Positions 44,565 through 53,250 of a DNA stretch of 64,000 bases are shown here, in pieces. A program made the position numbers and the translations under genes. Within the stretch, counting starts at the first letter, position 1, and the number at the start of each line of letters is the position of its first letter. Origin of the DNA: CAVZQN01 sp963837395 (GTDB lineage Bacteria; Acidobacteriota; HRBIN11; JAKEFK01); assembly GCA_963837395.1 (NCBI GenBank), contig CAWINI010000003.1:930001-994000 (forward strand), given 5' to 3'. Under the pieces are notes generated by a model. That model was not told where the DNA came from. It worked only from the letters and a program-made list of their open reading frames with translations, and made no database searches.

Positions 44565-45438
44565 AACAAACCATCGTTCCCTTCCGCTCAAACTTGGCGC
44601 ACACATGTCGGTCGCCGGCGGCCTTTATCGATCGCTGGAACGTGGACATTCAATCGGCTGCAACACCATTCAAATCTTCACCCGAAATGCCAGCCGCTGG
44701 GCTGCAAAAGATGTATCATCGGAAGAAATCTCACTTTTCCAAAAAGCGCGTCGCGCAGCGCGCATTTCTCCGGTTTTTGCGCATTGTAGTTATTTGATCA
44801 ATTTAGGTTGCGAAGGAGAATTCTACGAACGTTCTATTGATGCGCTGATCGCCGAAGTAATCCGAGCAGAATATTTAGGACTCGAATTTGTTGTGCTGCA
44901 TCCTGGCTCGCACATGGGATTTGGTGAAGAGCAAGGGTTGAAAATGGTTGTTCAAGCATTGAATCGCGTTTTTGCAGCAACATCACAAATGAAATGTAAG
45001 ATCGCGATTGAAAACACTGCCGGACAAGGAAATTGTCTTGGATCAAAATTAGAACATTTGGAATATTTTATTCAGCATTGCAGTCATCCGAATCGTATCG
45101 GTATTTGCATTGATACGTGTCATTTATTTGCATCTGGTTATGATTTAAGATCCAAAAAATCCTACGAACAAACGTTTCAAGAATTATTGGCCAGAATTCC
45201 TAAGCGGAAGATTTTAGCGTTTCATTTGAATGATTCCAAAATGCCATTGAATTCCAAAGTCGATCGGCACGAACACATCGGCAAAGGACATCTTGGTATT
45301 GAGGCATTCCGTATGCTGATGAATGATCCGCGTTTTTCAAAAGTGCCTAAGGTTTTGGAAACACCGAAAGGCAAAGATCTGGCGGAAGACGTAATAAACC
45401 TCAGCCTGTTAAGGGGATTTTGTGACTCTGCGGTTTAA
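44551..45438 (+). CDS. nfo: endonuclease IV (AP endonuclease)
   Basis: A 295-residue TIM-barrel AP endonuclease for base-excision repair. Signature zinc-ligand segments are all there: LGAHMSVAGGLYRS, FVVLHPGSHMG, IAIENTAGQGNCLG, GICIDTCHLFASGYDLR and FHLNDSKMPLNSKVDRHEHIGKGHLG. Start taken as TTG 44551, overlapping nrnA by 14 bases, with GGAGG at 44534-44538. The last residues FCDSAV come from the border repeat at 45419-45438. It is the second gene of the nrnA unit. Confidence 0.93.
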   Translation: MKATETNHRSLPLKLGAHMSVAGGLYRSLERGHSIGCNTIQIFTRNASRWAAKDVSSEEISLFQKARRAARISPVFAHCSYLINLGCEGEFYERSIDALIAEVIRAEYLGLEFVVLHPGSHMGFGEEQGLKMVVQALNRVFAATSQMKCKIAIENTAGQGNCLGSKLEHLEYFIQHCSHPNRIGICIDTCHLFASGYDLRSKKSYEQTFQELLARIPKRKILAFHLNDSKMPLNSKVDRHEHIGKGHLGIEAFRMLMNDPRFSKVPKVLETPKGKDLAEDVINLSLLRGFCDSAV

Positions 45439-45797
45439 TGTTCGAAGAACTTCGAAACGCGAGAGAGTACCTTGGTTGTGTTGAGAGGTCTGTAATAGAT
45501 CCCGATTACGGCGGGATGGCGTCGCAAGAATGTTTGCGTTTCTTCGCCAGCTGTGCTGAGAACAAGAAAAATTGGCATGGTGAGTTTGCTATAAACTTGT
45601 TCTGCTAGCTGTGGTCCGGAAACATCAGGAAAATCGCCTGATGCGATCAGCAATTGCGGTTTTTCAGTTTCGATTGCACTCAAAACATCATCAAATGAAT
45701 CTCGGACAATCACGCGGTATTGATCTTCTTGCAAACGAAAAATAAGTTCTTGAAATGATCCGGAAGGAAAGTCCAGTAGAAGGATTGTTCCCCGCAT
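45435..45797 (-). CDS. degenerate response-regulator receiver domain (pseudo-receiver)
   Basis: A 120-residue protein with receiver-like beta-alpha pattern: GTILLLDFPSGSFQELIF, RVIVRDSFDDVLSAIETEKPQLLIAS, and MPIFLVLSTA. The phosphoacceptor position in LLIASGDFPDVSG is Ser53 instead of Asp, and the conserved Lys is Arg103 (YYRPLN). It therefore probably cannot be phosphorylated and may act by protein contact. The start at 45797 matches the receiver beta-1; a longer frame to 45863 overlaps the divergent gene. It converges on nfo with 4 bases overlap. Confidence 0.68.
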   Translation of the reverse strand: MRGTILLLDFPSGSFQELIFRLQEDQYRVIVRDSFDDVLSAIETEKPQLLIASGDFPDVSGPQLAEQVYSKLTMPIFLVLSTAGEETQTFLRRHPAVIGIYYRPLNTTKVLSRVSKFFEH

Positions 45798-45846
45798 GGA
45801 GTTTTGAGTATACCATTGAGAATGATCTGTTATAATACCGTCTCCC

Positions 45847-46488
45847 ATGAAAGTTCTTATCAAAGATAAAATTGTTGAAAGTTATCATTTTCCTCTAACT
45901 GAGGCACTCAGTTTTTCTATTCTTGTTTGGACCACATGGGGTCTCGCAGAAGCGTTCTATTGGAACAAAATTTATCCGTTCTTTGATAATGATATGGTCC
46001 GATTAAGTCCTCATATTTATATCGCCTCGTTCTTTCTTTATCTGCTCATTGCCGCAATCGTTGCCATTCTTGTGTATGGGATTGTTCGATGGGTGTCATT
46101 CACAATGGGACAGCAAGAAGATCAAGTTTTTCGCAGCGCAACGCTGGCTGGAATTCTTGGGATATTTTTTCTCGCTATCATGTACCACGCAAGCCAGCGT
46201 TACCTTTTAGGCTCCGATCTCTCGCGTACATGGAGATACGGGGTCACCGTGTTCATCATTCTGTTTACAGCTTTGTTAACTTACCTCCTTTTTCAAACTG
46301 CCTCACGTCTAGGATTTCGTTTGCGGAGATCCGGCACAATGATGTTCAGCATTCTTGTAATTTCAATTCTTCTTTCATTTGTGCGTTTTCCGATGTTTAG
46401 CCATGATCAGGAAAATGCATTGGATCTGCGAGAGAGCATCAAAAAGTTGATGGCATATCAGTATTTGTCTCCGGAACGCAGTGAGTGA
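45847..46488 (+). CDS. polytopic membrane protein, unknown
   Basis: A 213-residue protein with about five membrane helices: FSILVWTTWGLAEAFYW, YIASFFLYLLIAAIVAILVYG, AGILGIFFLAIMY, TVFIILFTALLTYLLF and MMFSILVISILLSF. The C-terminus is charged (DQENALDLRESIKKL). I do not recognise a family. It lies 12 bases before the acyl-CoA dehydrogenase pair, in the same direction, but with no functional link visible. Confidence 0.75.
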   Translation: MKVLIKDKIVESYHFPLTEALSFSILVWTTWGLAEAFYWNKIYPFFDNDMVRLSPHIYIASFFLYLLIAAIVAILVYGIVRWVSFTMGQQEDQVFRSATLAGILGIFFLAIMYHASQRYLLGSDLSRTWRYGVTVFIILFTALLTYLLFQTASRLGFRLRRSGTMMFSILVISILLSFVRFPMFSHDQENALDLRESIKKLMAYQYLSPERSE

Positions 46489-46500
46489 TCAAAAAATACA

Positions 46501-47346
46501 ATGCAAATAAAAAACATTGCCGTTATCGGCAGCGGAATTATGGGCTCGGGCATTGCACATGTTTCCGCCTTGGCTGGTTATTCAACTTTACTGTTTGACA
46601 TTGTTCCTGCGGTATTGGATCGGGCGAAACAGCAGATCACTGCGAATTTACAAAAAGGTATTGAACTTAAAAAACTCACCATCGAACAGATGACTGCTGC
46701 TTTAAACAATCTCACTTTTACAGATAACTTCGAGCAGATTTCGCAATCAGATTTTATTATTGAGGCAATCCCTGAAAACATGAGCCTCAAAATTGCGATT
46801 TTTGCAAAACTAGATTCGTTATCACCACAACATACCATTTTTGCGAGCAACACTTCTTCTTTGAGTATCACTGAGATGGCAGCTGCCACCCAGCGTCCGA
46901 AAAAAGTCATTGGAATGCATTTCTTCAATCCGGTTCACAAAATGAAATTGATCGAAATCATCAAAGGACTTGAGACTGATGAGGAGACTTTGCGTACCAC
47001 GGCAGAAGTTGGAAGCAAAATGGGAAAAGAAACGGTATCGGTCCGTGAATCGCCTGGCTTTGTTACGAGCCGCATCAATGCATTGATCGGGAACGAAGCC
47101 TTTTACATGCTGCAAGAAGGAGTCGCCAGCGCCCAGGATATTGATAAGGCATTAAAACTCGGATTGAATCATCCGATGGGACCATTCGAAATGGTAGATC
47201 TCGTTGGATTGGATACCCGGCTCAGTATTTTGAATTATCTTCATCAGACTCTGGGTGAAAAATATCGACCCTCACCGCTGCTGGTTCAATATGTTAAAGC
47301 GGGACGCCTTGGACGTAAAACAGGTAAAGGCGTTTACGAGTATTGA
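46501..47346 (+). CDS. 3-hydroxyacyl-CoA dehydrogenase (3-hydroxybutyryl-CoA type)
   Basis: A 281-residue NAD-dependent enzyme. Rossmann motif IAVIGSGIMGSGIAHVSA (7-24), catalytic His in GMHFFNPVHKMKLIEII, and ESPGFVTSRINALIGNEAF with LNHPMGPFEMVDLVGLD. It interconverts 3-hydroxyacyl-CoA and 3-oxoacyl-CoA in beta-oxidation or butanoate metabolism. Single-function, about 280 residues as normal for the Hbd/PaaH form. The enoyl-CoA hydratase starts 2 bases after its stop. Confidence 0.93.
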   Translation: MQIKNIAVIGSGIMGSGIAHVSALAGYSTLLFDIVPAVLDRAKQQITANLQKGIELKKLTIEQMTAALNNLTFTDNFEQISQSDFIIEAIPENMSLKIAIFAKLDSLSPQHTIFASNTSSLSITEMAAATQRPKKVIGMHFFNPVHKMKLIEIIKGLETDEETLRTTAEVGSKMGKETVSVRESPGFVTSRINALIGNEAFYMLQEGVASAQDIDKALKLGLNHPMGPFEMVDLVGLDTRLSILNYLHQTLGEKYRPSPLLVQYVKAGRLGRKTGKGVYEY

Positions 47347-47348
47347 TA

Positions 47349-48125
47349 ATGGAACTTAAAAATATTTTGTTCGAAGTTGCGGACCAGATGGCTTTGATTA
47401 CAGTCAACAGACCGGAAGTGCGGAATGCCCTTGATCTTCAGACTGTGGACGAACTTCATGCAGTAGTTCGTGCGGTTTCGGATTCAGACAGAATTGGCGC
47501 TGCAATTTTGACGGGCATAGGCGATAAAGTTTTTGTTTCAGGCGCAGATATTCGTGATATCCGTTCGAGAAACAAACTCGATGCATTGCGAGGAATCAAC
47601 TCACGTTTATTTAAGGCGGTTGAAGATTGCGCTAAACCACTGATTGCTGCAGTTAATGGATATGCGCTTGGCGGCGGATTTGAACTTGCGCTTGCATGCG
47701 ACATCAGGGTCTGCAGCGAAAATGCAAAATTCGGTTTGCCGGAAGTTTCATTAGGTATCATTCCAGGAGCTGGCGGGTTATATCGACTTTTTAGAATCGC
47801 AGGCCTGGGCGTTGCAAAAGAATTGATCCTGACAGGAGACACTATCGATGCTCAACGAGCTTATCAATGCGGCATCATTTCACAGATCGTGCCAAGGGAA
47901 AAACTTCTTATTACTGCGCAAGAGATTTGTAAGAAAATCCTTTCTCGCGGACCTCTTGCAGTAAGGCTTGCGAAACGTTCTTTAAATCTGGTTCCACAAT
48001 TAACAACGGAAGCAGCTATGGCTCTGGATGAATATGCCCAGGGCATTTTGTTTGAATCGGAAGATAAATTGGAAGGAACATCGGCATTCCTGGAAAAGCG
48101 TCCTCCAAAGTTCAAGGGCAACTAA
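47349..48125 (+). CDS. enoyl-CoA hydratase/isomerase (crotonase)
   Basis: A 258-residue crotonase. Oxyanion-hole motif VFVSGADIRD, then KPLIAAVNGYALGGGFELALACDIRV and GLPEVSLGIIPGAGG (catalytic Glu of the 144 and 164 type regions), PGAGGLYRLFR, and C-terminal FLEKRPPKFKG. It hydrates 2-enoyl-CoA, the step before the neighbouring 3-hydroxyacyl-CoA dehydrogenase. I use ATG 47349; the TTG two codons earlier overlaps the previous stop. Confidence 0.93.
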   Translation: MELKNILFEVADQMALITVNRPEVRNALDLQTVDELHAVVRAVSDSDRIGAAILTGIGDKVFVSGADIRDIRSRNKLDALRGINSRLFKAVEDCAKPLIAAVNGYALGGGFELALACDIRVCSENAKFGLPEVSLGIIPGAGGLYRLFRIAGLGVAKELILTGDTIDAQRAYQCGIISQIVPREKLLITAQEICKKILSRGPLAVRLAKRSLNLVPQLTTEAAMALDEYAQGILFESEDKLEGTSAFLEKRPPKFKGN

Positions 48126-48212
48126 AAAAAATCAAAAATGAGGACCGCAAAGCTGCGTCTGATGTGTTCCTGGTTTTTTATCTTTTATTTTTAATTTTTA
48201 ATCTTTTTTAAA

Positions 48213-49124
48213 ATGTTAAAGAAGACACTTCTGTACATGAGTGAGCGCGAAGGTTTGAAAAACCTCGCGATGAAATTTAATTTCTCGCGCAAAACAGCTC
48301 GACGTTTTGTTGCGGGGGACAACATTGGAGATGCAATTCCTGCAGTACTTGAACTAAACCGTCGTGCTTTTTCAGCAACTTTGGATTATCTAGGTGAGAT
48401 GGTGAACACTCGCGAAGAAGCGGATCATGCTTGCCGCGAATATTTAACTGCTCTGGATGAAATTCAAAAATCAAAAGCAAATTCCAATGTGTCGCTGAAG
48501 CTTACTCAATTTGGATTAGGCATGGATGAAAATCTATGTGAGGAAAATGTTGAGAAGGTAGTCATTCACGCTGGTGAGTTAAATAATTTTGTCCGCATCG
48601 ATATGGAAGGCTCACCCTATACAGAACCAACCCTCAGGATTCTTATGAATCTGAGAAAGAAATATGAAAACGTCGGGATTGTAATTCAAGCGTATCTTTT
48701 TCGATCAGAAAAAGACATCGAAAATCTTATCGCGATGAAAACGCGAATTCGGCTTTGCAAAGGAGCTTATAAAGAACCGCCTGATATCTCTTTTGAAAAA
48801 AAAGAAGATACGGATCGCAATTTTATTAAGTTAATGAAAATCCTTTTAAAGAGCGGAATTTATCATGGTATTGCTACACACGATCCCAATATGATTGATG
48901 CTACGAAACAATTTGTAAAACAAGAAGGAATTGCGGCTGACAAATTCGAATTTCAAATGTTGTACGGAATCCGCCGGGATTTACAAGATCAGTTAATCCA
49001 TGAAGGGTATCGTGTTCGTATTTATGTACCTTATGGTGCTGAATGGTATTCATATTTGATGCGCCGGATGGCTGAACGGCCGGCTAATTTGATGTTTGTT
49101 CTAAGAAACTTGGTGCGAGCTTGA
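48213..49124 (+). CDS. proline dehydrogenase
   Basis: A 303-residue FAD-dependent TIM-barrel enzyme that oxidises proline to pyrroline 5-carboxylate. Motifs: SNVSLKLTQFGLGMDE, FVRIDMEGSPYTEPTL, GIVIQAYLFRSEKDI, RLCKGAYKEP, GIATHDPNMI, FEFQMLYGIRRDLQ and VRIYVPYGAEWYSYLMRRMAERPAN, the family C-terminal signature. It is the monofunctional form, not PutA. The partner P5C dehydrogenase is not in the window. Its stop codon runs straight into the border repeat and the TTG of the DUF2203 gene. Confidence 0.94.
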   Translation: MLKKTLLYMSEREGLKNLAMKFNFSRKTARRFVAGDNIGDAIPAVLELNRRAFSATLDYLGEMVNTREEADHACREYLTALDEIQKSKANSNVSLKLTQFGLGMDENLCEENVEKVVIHAGELNNFVRIDMEGSPYTEPTLRILMNLRKKYENVGIVIQAYLFRSEKDIENLIAMKTRIRLCKGAYKEPPDISFEKKEDTDRNFIKLMKILLKSGIYHGIATHDPNMIDATKQFVKQEGIAADKFEFQMLYGIRRDLQDQLIHEGYRVRIYVPYGAEWYSYLMRRMAERPANLMFVLRNLVRA

Positions 49125-49546
49125 ACCACAAAGACACAGACAAGAATTTCACGTTAGAAGAAGCGGAGGCACTTATTCCGCAATTGGAACAAATTATGAG
49201 TTCCATTATGGATCACAAGCGGAGTGCAGCTGATTTAGCGGAAGAATTGGCAGAATTACAGCGCGAGAGTCGTCGTAGTGGAGGTAAAGGGATGGATCCT
49301 TCGCTATTCATGAACAAGCAAACTGAGATCGATTTTTTAGTTCAAATCATTTCGGAAGGTCTGGAAGCGCTTGAAGCATTGGGTGGAGAACCTAAGGACC
49401 TGGATATCGGGTTAGTGGATTTTCCTGCAATCATCGATGGAGAATCGGTACTTTTGTGCTGGCGATATGGCGAAAAATCTATCGATTATTATCATAATCT
49501 ATCTGACGGTTTTGCTGGTCGAAAGCCACTAAAACGCTCCAGATAA
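49121..49546 (+). CDS. DUF2203 family protein
   Basis: A 141-residue protein. The family core reads FTLEEAEALIPQLEQIM at the start, and GLVDFPAIIDGESVLLCW then DGFAGRKPL at the end, as in all DUF2203 members. The central helix is a coiled coil. Function unknown. The only usable start is a TTG at 49121 inside the ProDH stop (TTGA); its first residues, NHKDTDKN, are coded by the border repeat AACCACAAAGACACAGACAA. Confidence 0.85.
   Translation: MNHKDTDKNFTLEEAEALIPQLEQIMSSIMDHKRSAADLAEELAELQRESRRSGGKGMDPSLFMNKQTEIDFLVQIISEGLEALEALGGEPKDLDIGLVDFPAIIDGESVLLCWRYGEKSIDYYHNLSDGFAGRKPLKRSR
49122..49141. repeat. border repeat, AACCACAAAGACACAG type
   Basis: TGAACCACAAAGACACAGAC at the end of the proline dehydrogenase gene. 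It provides both the ProDH stop and the first codons of DUF2203. Other copies lie at 22864, 24512 and 51144; related GCAGAG-type copies at 45419, 49549, 56688, 60737 and 62748. Confidence 0.65.
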
Positions 49547-49576
49547 TTTTTTTTAACGCAGAGCACGCCGAGTTTT

Positions 49577-50497
49577 ATGGAACTCTTACAAAAGTACGGA
49601 TATAGCCTTGTTTTTATCGTTATTTTTTTAGAGCAGCTTGGTTTTCCAATTCCTGCTGCTCCGATACTCATTCTTGCCGGAGCGATGTGCGCGGGCGGGA
49701 TGCTTTCTTTCCATCTCGTTTTGTTTTTAGCAGTGCTTGGATGTTTCATTGGTGATGCAATCTGGTATGGATTTGGTAAATACAAAGGTCGCAGCGTTTT
49801 GAAAATTCTTTGTATGCTTTCACTGAGTCCCGATTCCTGTGTGAGAAAAACTGAAAATAGTTTTCTTCGATACGGCATGAATTCATTGATATTTGCGAAA
49901 TTTGTTCCGGGATTAAATACGATTGCACCGCCAATGGCAGGGATGGTTCAATCTAATTTCTTTTCTTTCCTCTGGCGCGATATTTTCGGCTCCATAATTT
50001 ATTCGATTGCTCTGATTCTCCCTGGTTTTCTTTTTGAAAAACGGATTTTTGAAATTACAGAAGTGCTGGAAGAAGTTGGTAGATCGCTTCTATGGCTGAT
50101 TCTAGCTGCGATCGGTATATATGTTTTATTTAAATTCGGTCGGCTTAAATTACTTCAGAGATTTTTGTACAAAGAAAGGATTACACCGCAAGAACTTTAT
50201 CAACGAATTCAGGAAGGTGAAGACTTGACGCTGGTGGATCTGCGCAGCAATATCCAGGATGGCAATATGCAAAAACTCCCTGGTGCAATCCAGATCCCTC
50301 CTGGTGAGATCGATAAACATATTGAGCAGCTAAATCGCGATCGTTGGATCGTGATGTATTGCACCTGACCAAACGAATTCACAAGCGCCCGTGTGGCGAA
50401 ACTTTTATTTGACCGTGGTTATCGGAAAGTAAGACCGCTTCAAGGAGGCTTTGATGCCTGGCGTGAAGCCGGACTTCCGATTGAATCAACCCAATGA
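49577..50497 (+). CDS. DedA-family membrane protein fused to rhodanese domain, candidate selenoprotein
   Basis: A 306-codon gene. The N-terminal 190 residues form a DedA/SNARE-associated membrane domain (QLGFPIPAAPILILAGAM, FAKFVPGLNTIAPPMAG). Residues 205-306 are a rhodanese domain (LTLVDLRSN, PGAIQIPPGEID, and after the stop QGGFDAWREAGLP). Codon 264 (50366-50368) is TGA, exactly where homologues have the second Cys of YCTCPNE, giving YCT-x-PNEFTSARVAKLL. Reading continues in frame to a TGA at 50495-50497 that overlaps the nth ATG (ATGA). A SECIS-like hairpin follows the TGA. Without read-through the protein would lose half of its rhodanese domain. Selenocysteine is my best reading; a base error (TGC or TGT to TGA) is the alternative. 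Confidence 0.75.
50383..50404 (+). promoter_or_regulatory. candidate bacterial SECIS hairpin
   Basis: Stem CGCC (50386-50389) with GGCG (50395-50398), loop CGTGT, extended by AAG (50383-50385) with CTT (50402-50404) across an AAA bulge. The loop begins 21 bases after the TGA at 50366-50368, inside the 16-37 base window for bacterial SECIS elements, and has G at loop position 2, as the consensus asks. The stem is short. Confidence 0.5.
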
Positions 50498-51147
50498 CTA
50501 CACGAACAGCACGATTAGCTCCATCAAAACGGATTGGCGAAATCATTAAACGTTTGAAAAAATCATATCCAGATGCAAAAACAACTTTGAATTACACCAA
50601 TGCATTTGAACTTCTGGTAGCAACAATTCTGTCTGCGCAATGCACCGATGAGCGGGTAAATCTAGTTACTAAAACACTCTTTAAGAAATACACAAAACCT
50701 GAAGATTATTTGAAAGTGCCGGAAGAAGAACTTCAGAATGATATCCGCACAACAGGCTTTTTTCGGAACAAAACGAAAAGCATCCGCGGCTCAAGCAAAA
50801 AATTGATTGAAGATTTTGGCGGCCAGGTGCCGGGCAATATGGAAGAGCTGCTGACACTTCCTGGAGTTGCGCGTAAAACTGCAAATGTGGTGCTTGGAAA
50901 TGTTTTTAAAATAGCCGATGGAGTGGTCGTTGATACTCATGTAAGTCGCTTATCACAAAGATTAGGCCTTACAAAAAATACCACCGCTGAAAAAATCGAA
51001 CAGGATTTGATGAAGCTTGTTCCAAAGAATGAATGGATCCGCTTTTCCCATATGCTGATTTTGCATGGACGCTATGTTTGCAAAGCAATACGTCCCGAAT
51101 GCGAAAATTGTGTTTTAAATGACCTCTGCCCCTCTTCTACTGTTTAA
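50494..51147 (+). CDS. nth: endonuclease III
   Basis: A 217-residue DNA glycosylase/AP lyase for oxidised pyrimidines. HhH motif LPGVARKTANVVLGN, catalytic Lys in that block, Asp in VVDTHVSRLSQRLGL, and the [4Fe-4S] pattern C-x6-C-x2-C-x5-C (CKAIRPECENCVLNDLC). Overlaps the DedA-rhodanese gene by ATGA, so its translation is coupled to ribosomes that read past the TGA at 50366. Confidence 0.96.
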   Translation: MTTRTARLAPSKRIGEIIKRLKKSYPDAKTTLNYTNAFELLVATILSAQCTDERVNLVTKTLFKKYTKPEDYLKVPEEELQNDIRTTGFFRNKTKSIRGSSKKLIEDFGGQVPGNMEELLTLPGVARKTANVVLGNVFKIADGVVVDTHVSRLSQRLGLTKNTTAEKIEQDLMKLVPKNEWIRFSHMLILHGRYVCKAIRPECENCVLNDLCPSSTV

Positions 51148-51165
51148 ACCACAAAGACTCAAACC
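51144..51165. repeat. border repeat at the end of nth
   Basis: The nth stop codon lies in TTTAAACCACAAAGACTCAA, a copy of the AACCACAAAGAC border word. The convergent O-methyltransferase gene ends just beyond it. Confidence 0.6.
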
Positions 51166-51785
51166 TTCAAAACTACGGCGTCGCCATCACGGATTGGAAG
51201 GATCGTAGTAAACGCATCGGGAGTGCTGTAAATCATTTGATTCAACTTCAAAATTCCCTTTGTTGATGCGGCGGTATCACCTTCAACGATTTTTCCGGAC
51301 CACAAAACATTATCGATAATAAACAATCCACCTTTCCGTAATCTTGGAAATGCTTTTTGAAATCCTGCAGGGTATTGTTCCTTATCAATGTCCATGAAAA
51401 CGATATCGAATTCGCCTGGAATACGATCCATTGATTCAAGCGCATCACCCTGAAAATATTCCACTTTTGATGCTAACCCTGCGCGTTCAAGGTAATCCAT
51501 TGCAAGACGAATATTTTCAGCTGAACCTTCGGTACAGTAGATCTGCGCATCTTTGGGTGTGGCCAATCCCCACCAAAATGCGGAATAACCATATCCGGAA
51601 CCAAGCTCCAGAATTCTTTTTGCATTCATAATTCGAGCATATTGAAACAAGATGCGGCCAACGAGAGGTCCGACAATCGGAAAATTTCGTTCCGCCGCTA
51701 ACTTTTCCATTTCCATCAAAACTTCATGACGCGGCGGTGTGATTTTGTGTAAATAGTCTTCAATAGGTTTCGCAACAATGTCCAT
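51159..51785 (-). CDS. class I O-methyltransferase
   Basis: A 208-residue SAM-dependent enzyme of the catechol/caffeoyl-CoA type. Motif I ILELGSGYGYSAFWWGLA, then FDIVFMDIDKEQYPAGFQKAF with metal-binding Asp, and KGGLFIIDNVLWSGK. Methylates a small hydroxylated compound; substrate unknown. Followed downstream by nothing on its strand except the convergent nth; 11 bases upstream is the GDPD gene, so the two may share a transcript. Confidence 0.9.
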   Translation of the reverse strand: MDIVAKPIEDYLHKITPPRHEVLMEMEKLAAERNFPIVGPLVGRILFQYARIMNAKRILELGSGYGYSAFWWGLATPKDAQIYCTEGSAENIRLAMDYLERAGLASKVEYFQGDALESMDRIPGEFDIVFMDIDKEQYPAGFQKAFPRLRKGGLFIIDNVLWSGKIVEGDTAASTKGILKLNQMIYSTPDAFTTILPIRDGDAVVLKV

Positions 51786-51796
51786 AATTTGTCTTC

Positions 51797-52687
51797 CTAC
51801 TTAGATATGACTTCTACTAAACGATCCGGGTAGTCCGTAATGATTCCATCCACTCCATAATCAATCAATTGTTTCATTTCTTGAGGATCATTCACTGTCC
51901 AAATGTGAAGGATCAATCCTTTTTTATGAACGGCATTAACCAATCCCTGAGTCACTACTTTCTGACCCTTATACATATCCGGAATTTGAAGAGCATCGCC
52001 AGATGATTTATAGAATGCTGACAGTTTCATTCGGAACAAAGTGTAAAATGTTCGGGCTTCAATCGCGGATAAATTTGTGGCAAGCACAGGGTCCATTGTG
52101 CGAATTCTGACCAGAGGCTCATAGTGTTCCGAAGCAACGATCACTTTCTCTTCCATGTGATATTTCCGAATCAGCGCAATCAACAATTCTTCTATTGCTG
52201 GCATAGTTTGCTTTATTTCCACAACGAACTTTCTATGAGGAAATCGTTGAAATAATTCCTCCAGAAACGGAATCTTGATTCCTTGTCCGCGAAAGGGAAA
52301 GGTTTTGTCATTGGAAGGATCAAAATGATAACCTGCATCAGCGCGGCGTAATTCTTCTGCAGGATAATCAACAATCCGGCCTGACATATTTGTTGTCCGA
52401 TCAAGGGTCGGATCATGAATCACAACCAGCTTTCCATCTTTCGACGCATGAATGTCTAATTCAAGAGCTTCGATCGGTAACTCATCTGCTTTCTCAAAAG
52501 AAAGCATCGTATTCTCAGGATATATCCCCGAAAAACCTCGATGAGCAATCACCCAAAATGATTTTTCATTAAATAACCGTTTTCTCTCTCGGACAGTCGC
52601 AATTTCTGCAGAATAATTTGCAACCGTATACAATCCGACGCCTGACAACACAAGAATAAACCATCTCCGGAAACTCATGCCGGCCAT
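51797..52687 (-). CDS. glycerophosphodiester phosphodiesterase
   Basis: A 296-residue GDPD-family TIM barrel with an N-terminal membrane anchor (WFILVLSGVGLYTVANYS). Active-site motifs: IAHRGFSGIYPENTMLSF, ALELDIHASKDGKLVVIHD and DPTLDRTTN; the C-terminal YGVDGIITDYPDRL is typical. It splits glycerophosphodiesters into alcohol and glycerol 3-phosphate, here facing the periplasm. All catalytic residues are present. Confidence 0.93.
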   Translation of the reverse strand: MAGMSFRRWFILVLSGVGLYTVANYSAEIATVRERKRLFNEKSFWVIAHRGFSGIYPENTMLSFEKADELPIEALELDIHASKDGKLVVIHDPTLDRTTNMSGRIVDYPAEELRRADAGYHFDPSNDKTFPFRGQGIKIPFLEELFQRFPHRKFVVEIKQTMPAIEELLIALIRKYHMEEKVIVASEHYEPLVRIRTMDPVLATNLSAIEARTFYTLFRMKLSAFYKSSGDALQIPDMYKGQKVVTQGLVNAVHKKGLILHIWTVNDPQEMKQLIDYGVDGIITDYPDRLVEVISK

Positions 52688-52782
52688 TGTAGCATAGGAC
52701 TGAAGTGATTGAATTCTAAGGCATTATAGGCTATAGTAGGTACAAAATCGGGTGTAACATTGGTCGCAGGAGTTTAAGGGAT

Positions 52783-53250
52783 TTGAAGTCTTCAGATTTA
52801 AATTGCCCGAATTGTGGCAATAAGATTTTTGTCGATGCGCGTGCGTCAGCTGGAAATATTTACGATTGTGTGTCTTGTGGATCTGAACTGGAATTGCATG
52901 GAGATACTGAATTCCAATTCAAATCCAAATCAGCTGAAACAGCCTGCCAATACGAAACTTTAGGACAAACCATCGAAGTACCGCCAGGTCAGAATAAAGT
53001 CTTTCGAATCGGAAACCGCGAAATCGTTGTCTTTGCTGCAGATGGACAATACTTTGCCATGAAGAACCTGTGTCCCCACCACGGAGTTGCACTCTCGGGC
53101 GGAACGTTGGAAAATGGTACGGTTCGGTGCCCTGGGCATGGTTTCTGCTTCGACATAAAAACCGGACAATGTGACAAAGATCAGTCACTTCGTGCAAGCA
53201 TTATGGACCTGAAGATAGAAGACGGAAAATTATTGGTACGAATCGGATGA
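52783..53250 (+). CDS. Rieske [2Fe-2S] protein with N-terminal zinc ribbon
   Basis: A 155-residue soluble protein. The first 40 residues have a lysine-biosynthesis-type or zinc-ribbon fold (CPNCGNKIF, then CVSCGSEL). Residues 65-155 are a NirD/BphF-like Rieske domain: CPHHG and CPGHGFCFD, with the two His and two Cys ligands. Start is a TTG at 52783 with AAGGGA close by. It probably passes electrons to a partner not in this window, or to its operon neighbours. Its stop overlaps the start of the metalloprotease gene (ATGA). Confidence 0.88.
   Translation: MKSSDLNCPNCGNKIFVDARASAGNIYDCVSCGSELELHGDTEFQFKSKSAETACQYETLGQTIEVPPGQNKVFRIGNREIVVFAADGQYFAMKNLCPHHGVALSGGTLENGTVRCPGHGFCFDIKTGQCDKDQSLRASIMDLKIEDGKLLVRIG

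Noticed and set aside
45798..45863. Longer start of the pseudo-receiver gene
   Set aside because: It would overlap the divergent membrane-protein start and adds residues before the receiver beta-1 strand.
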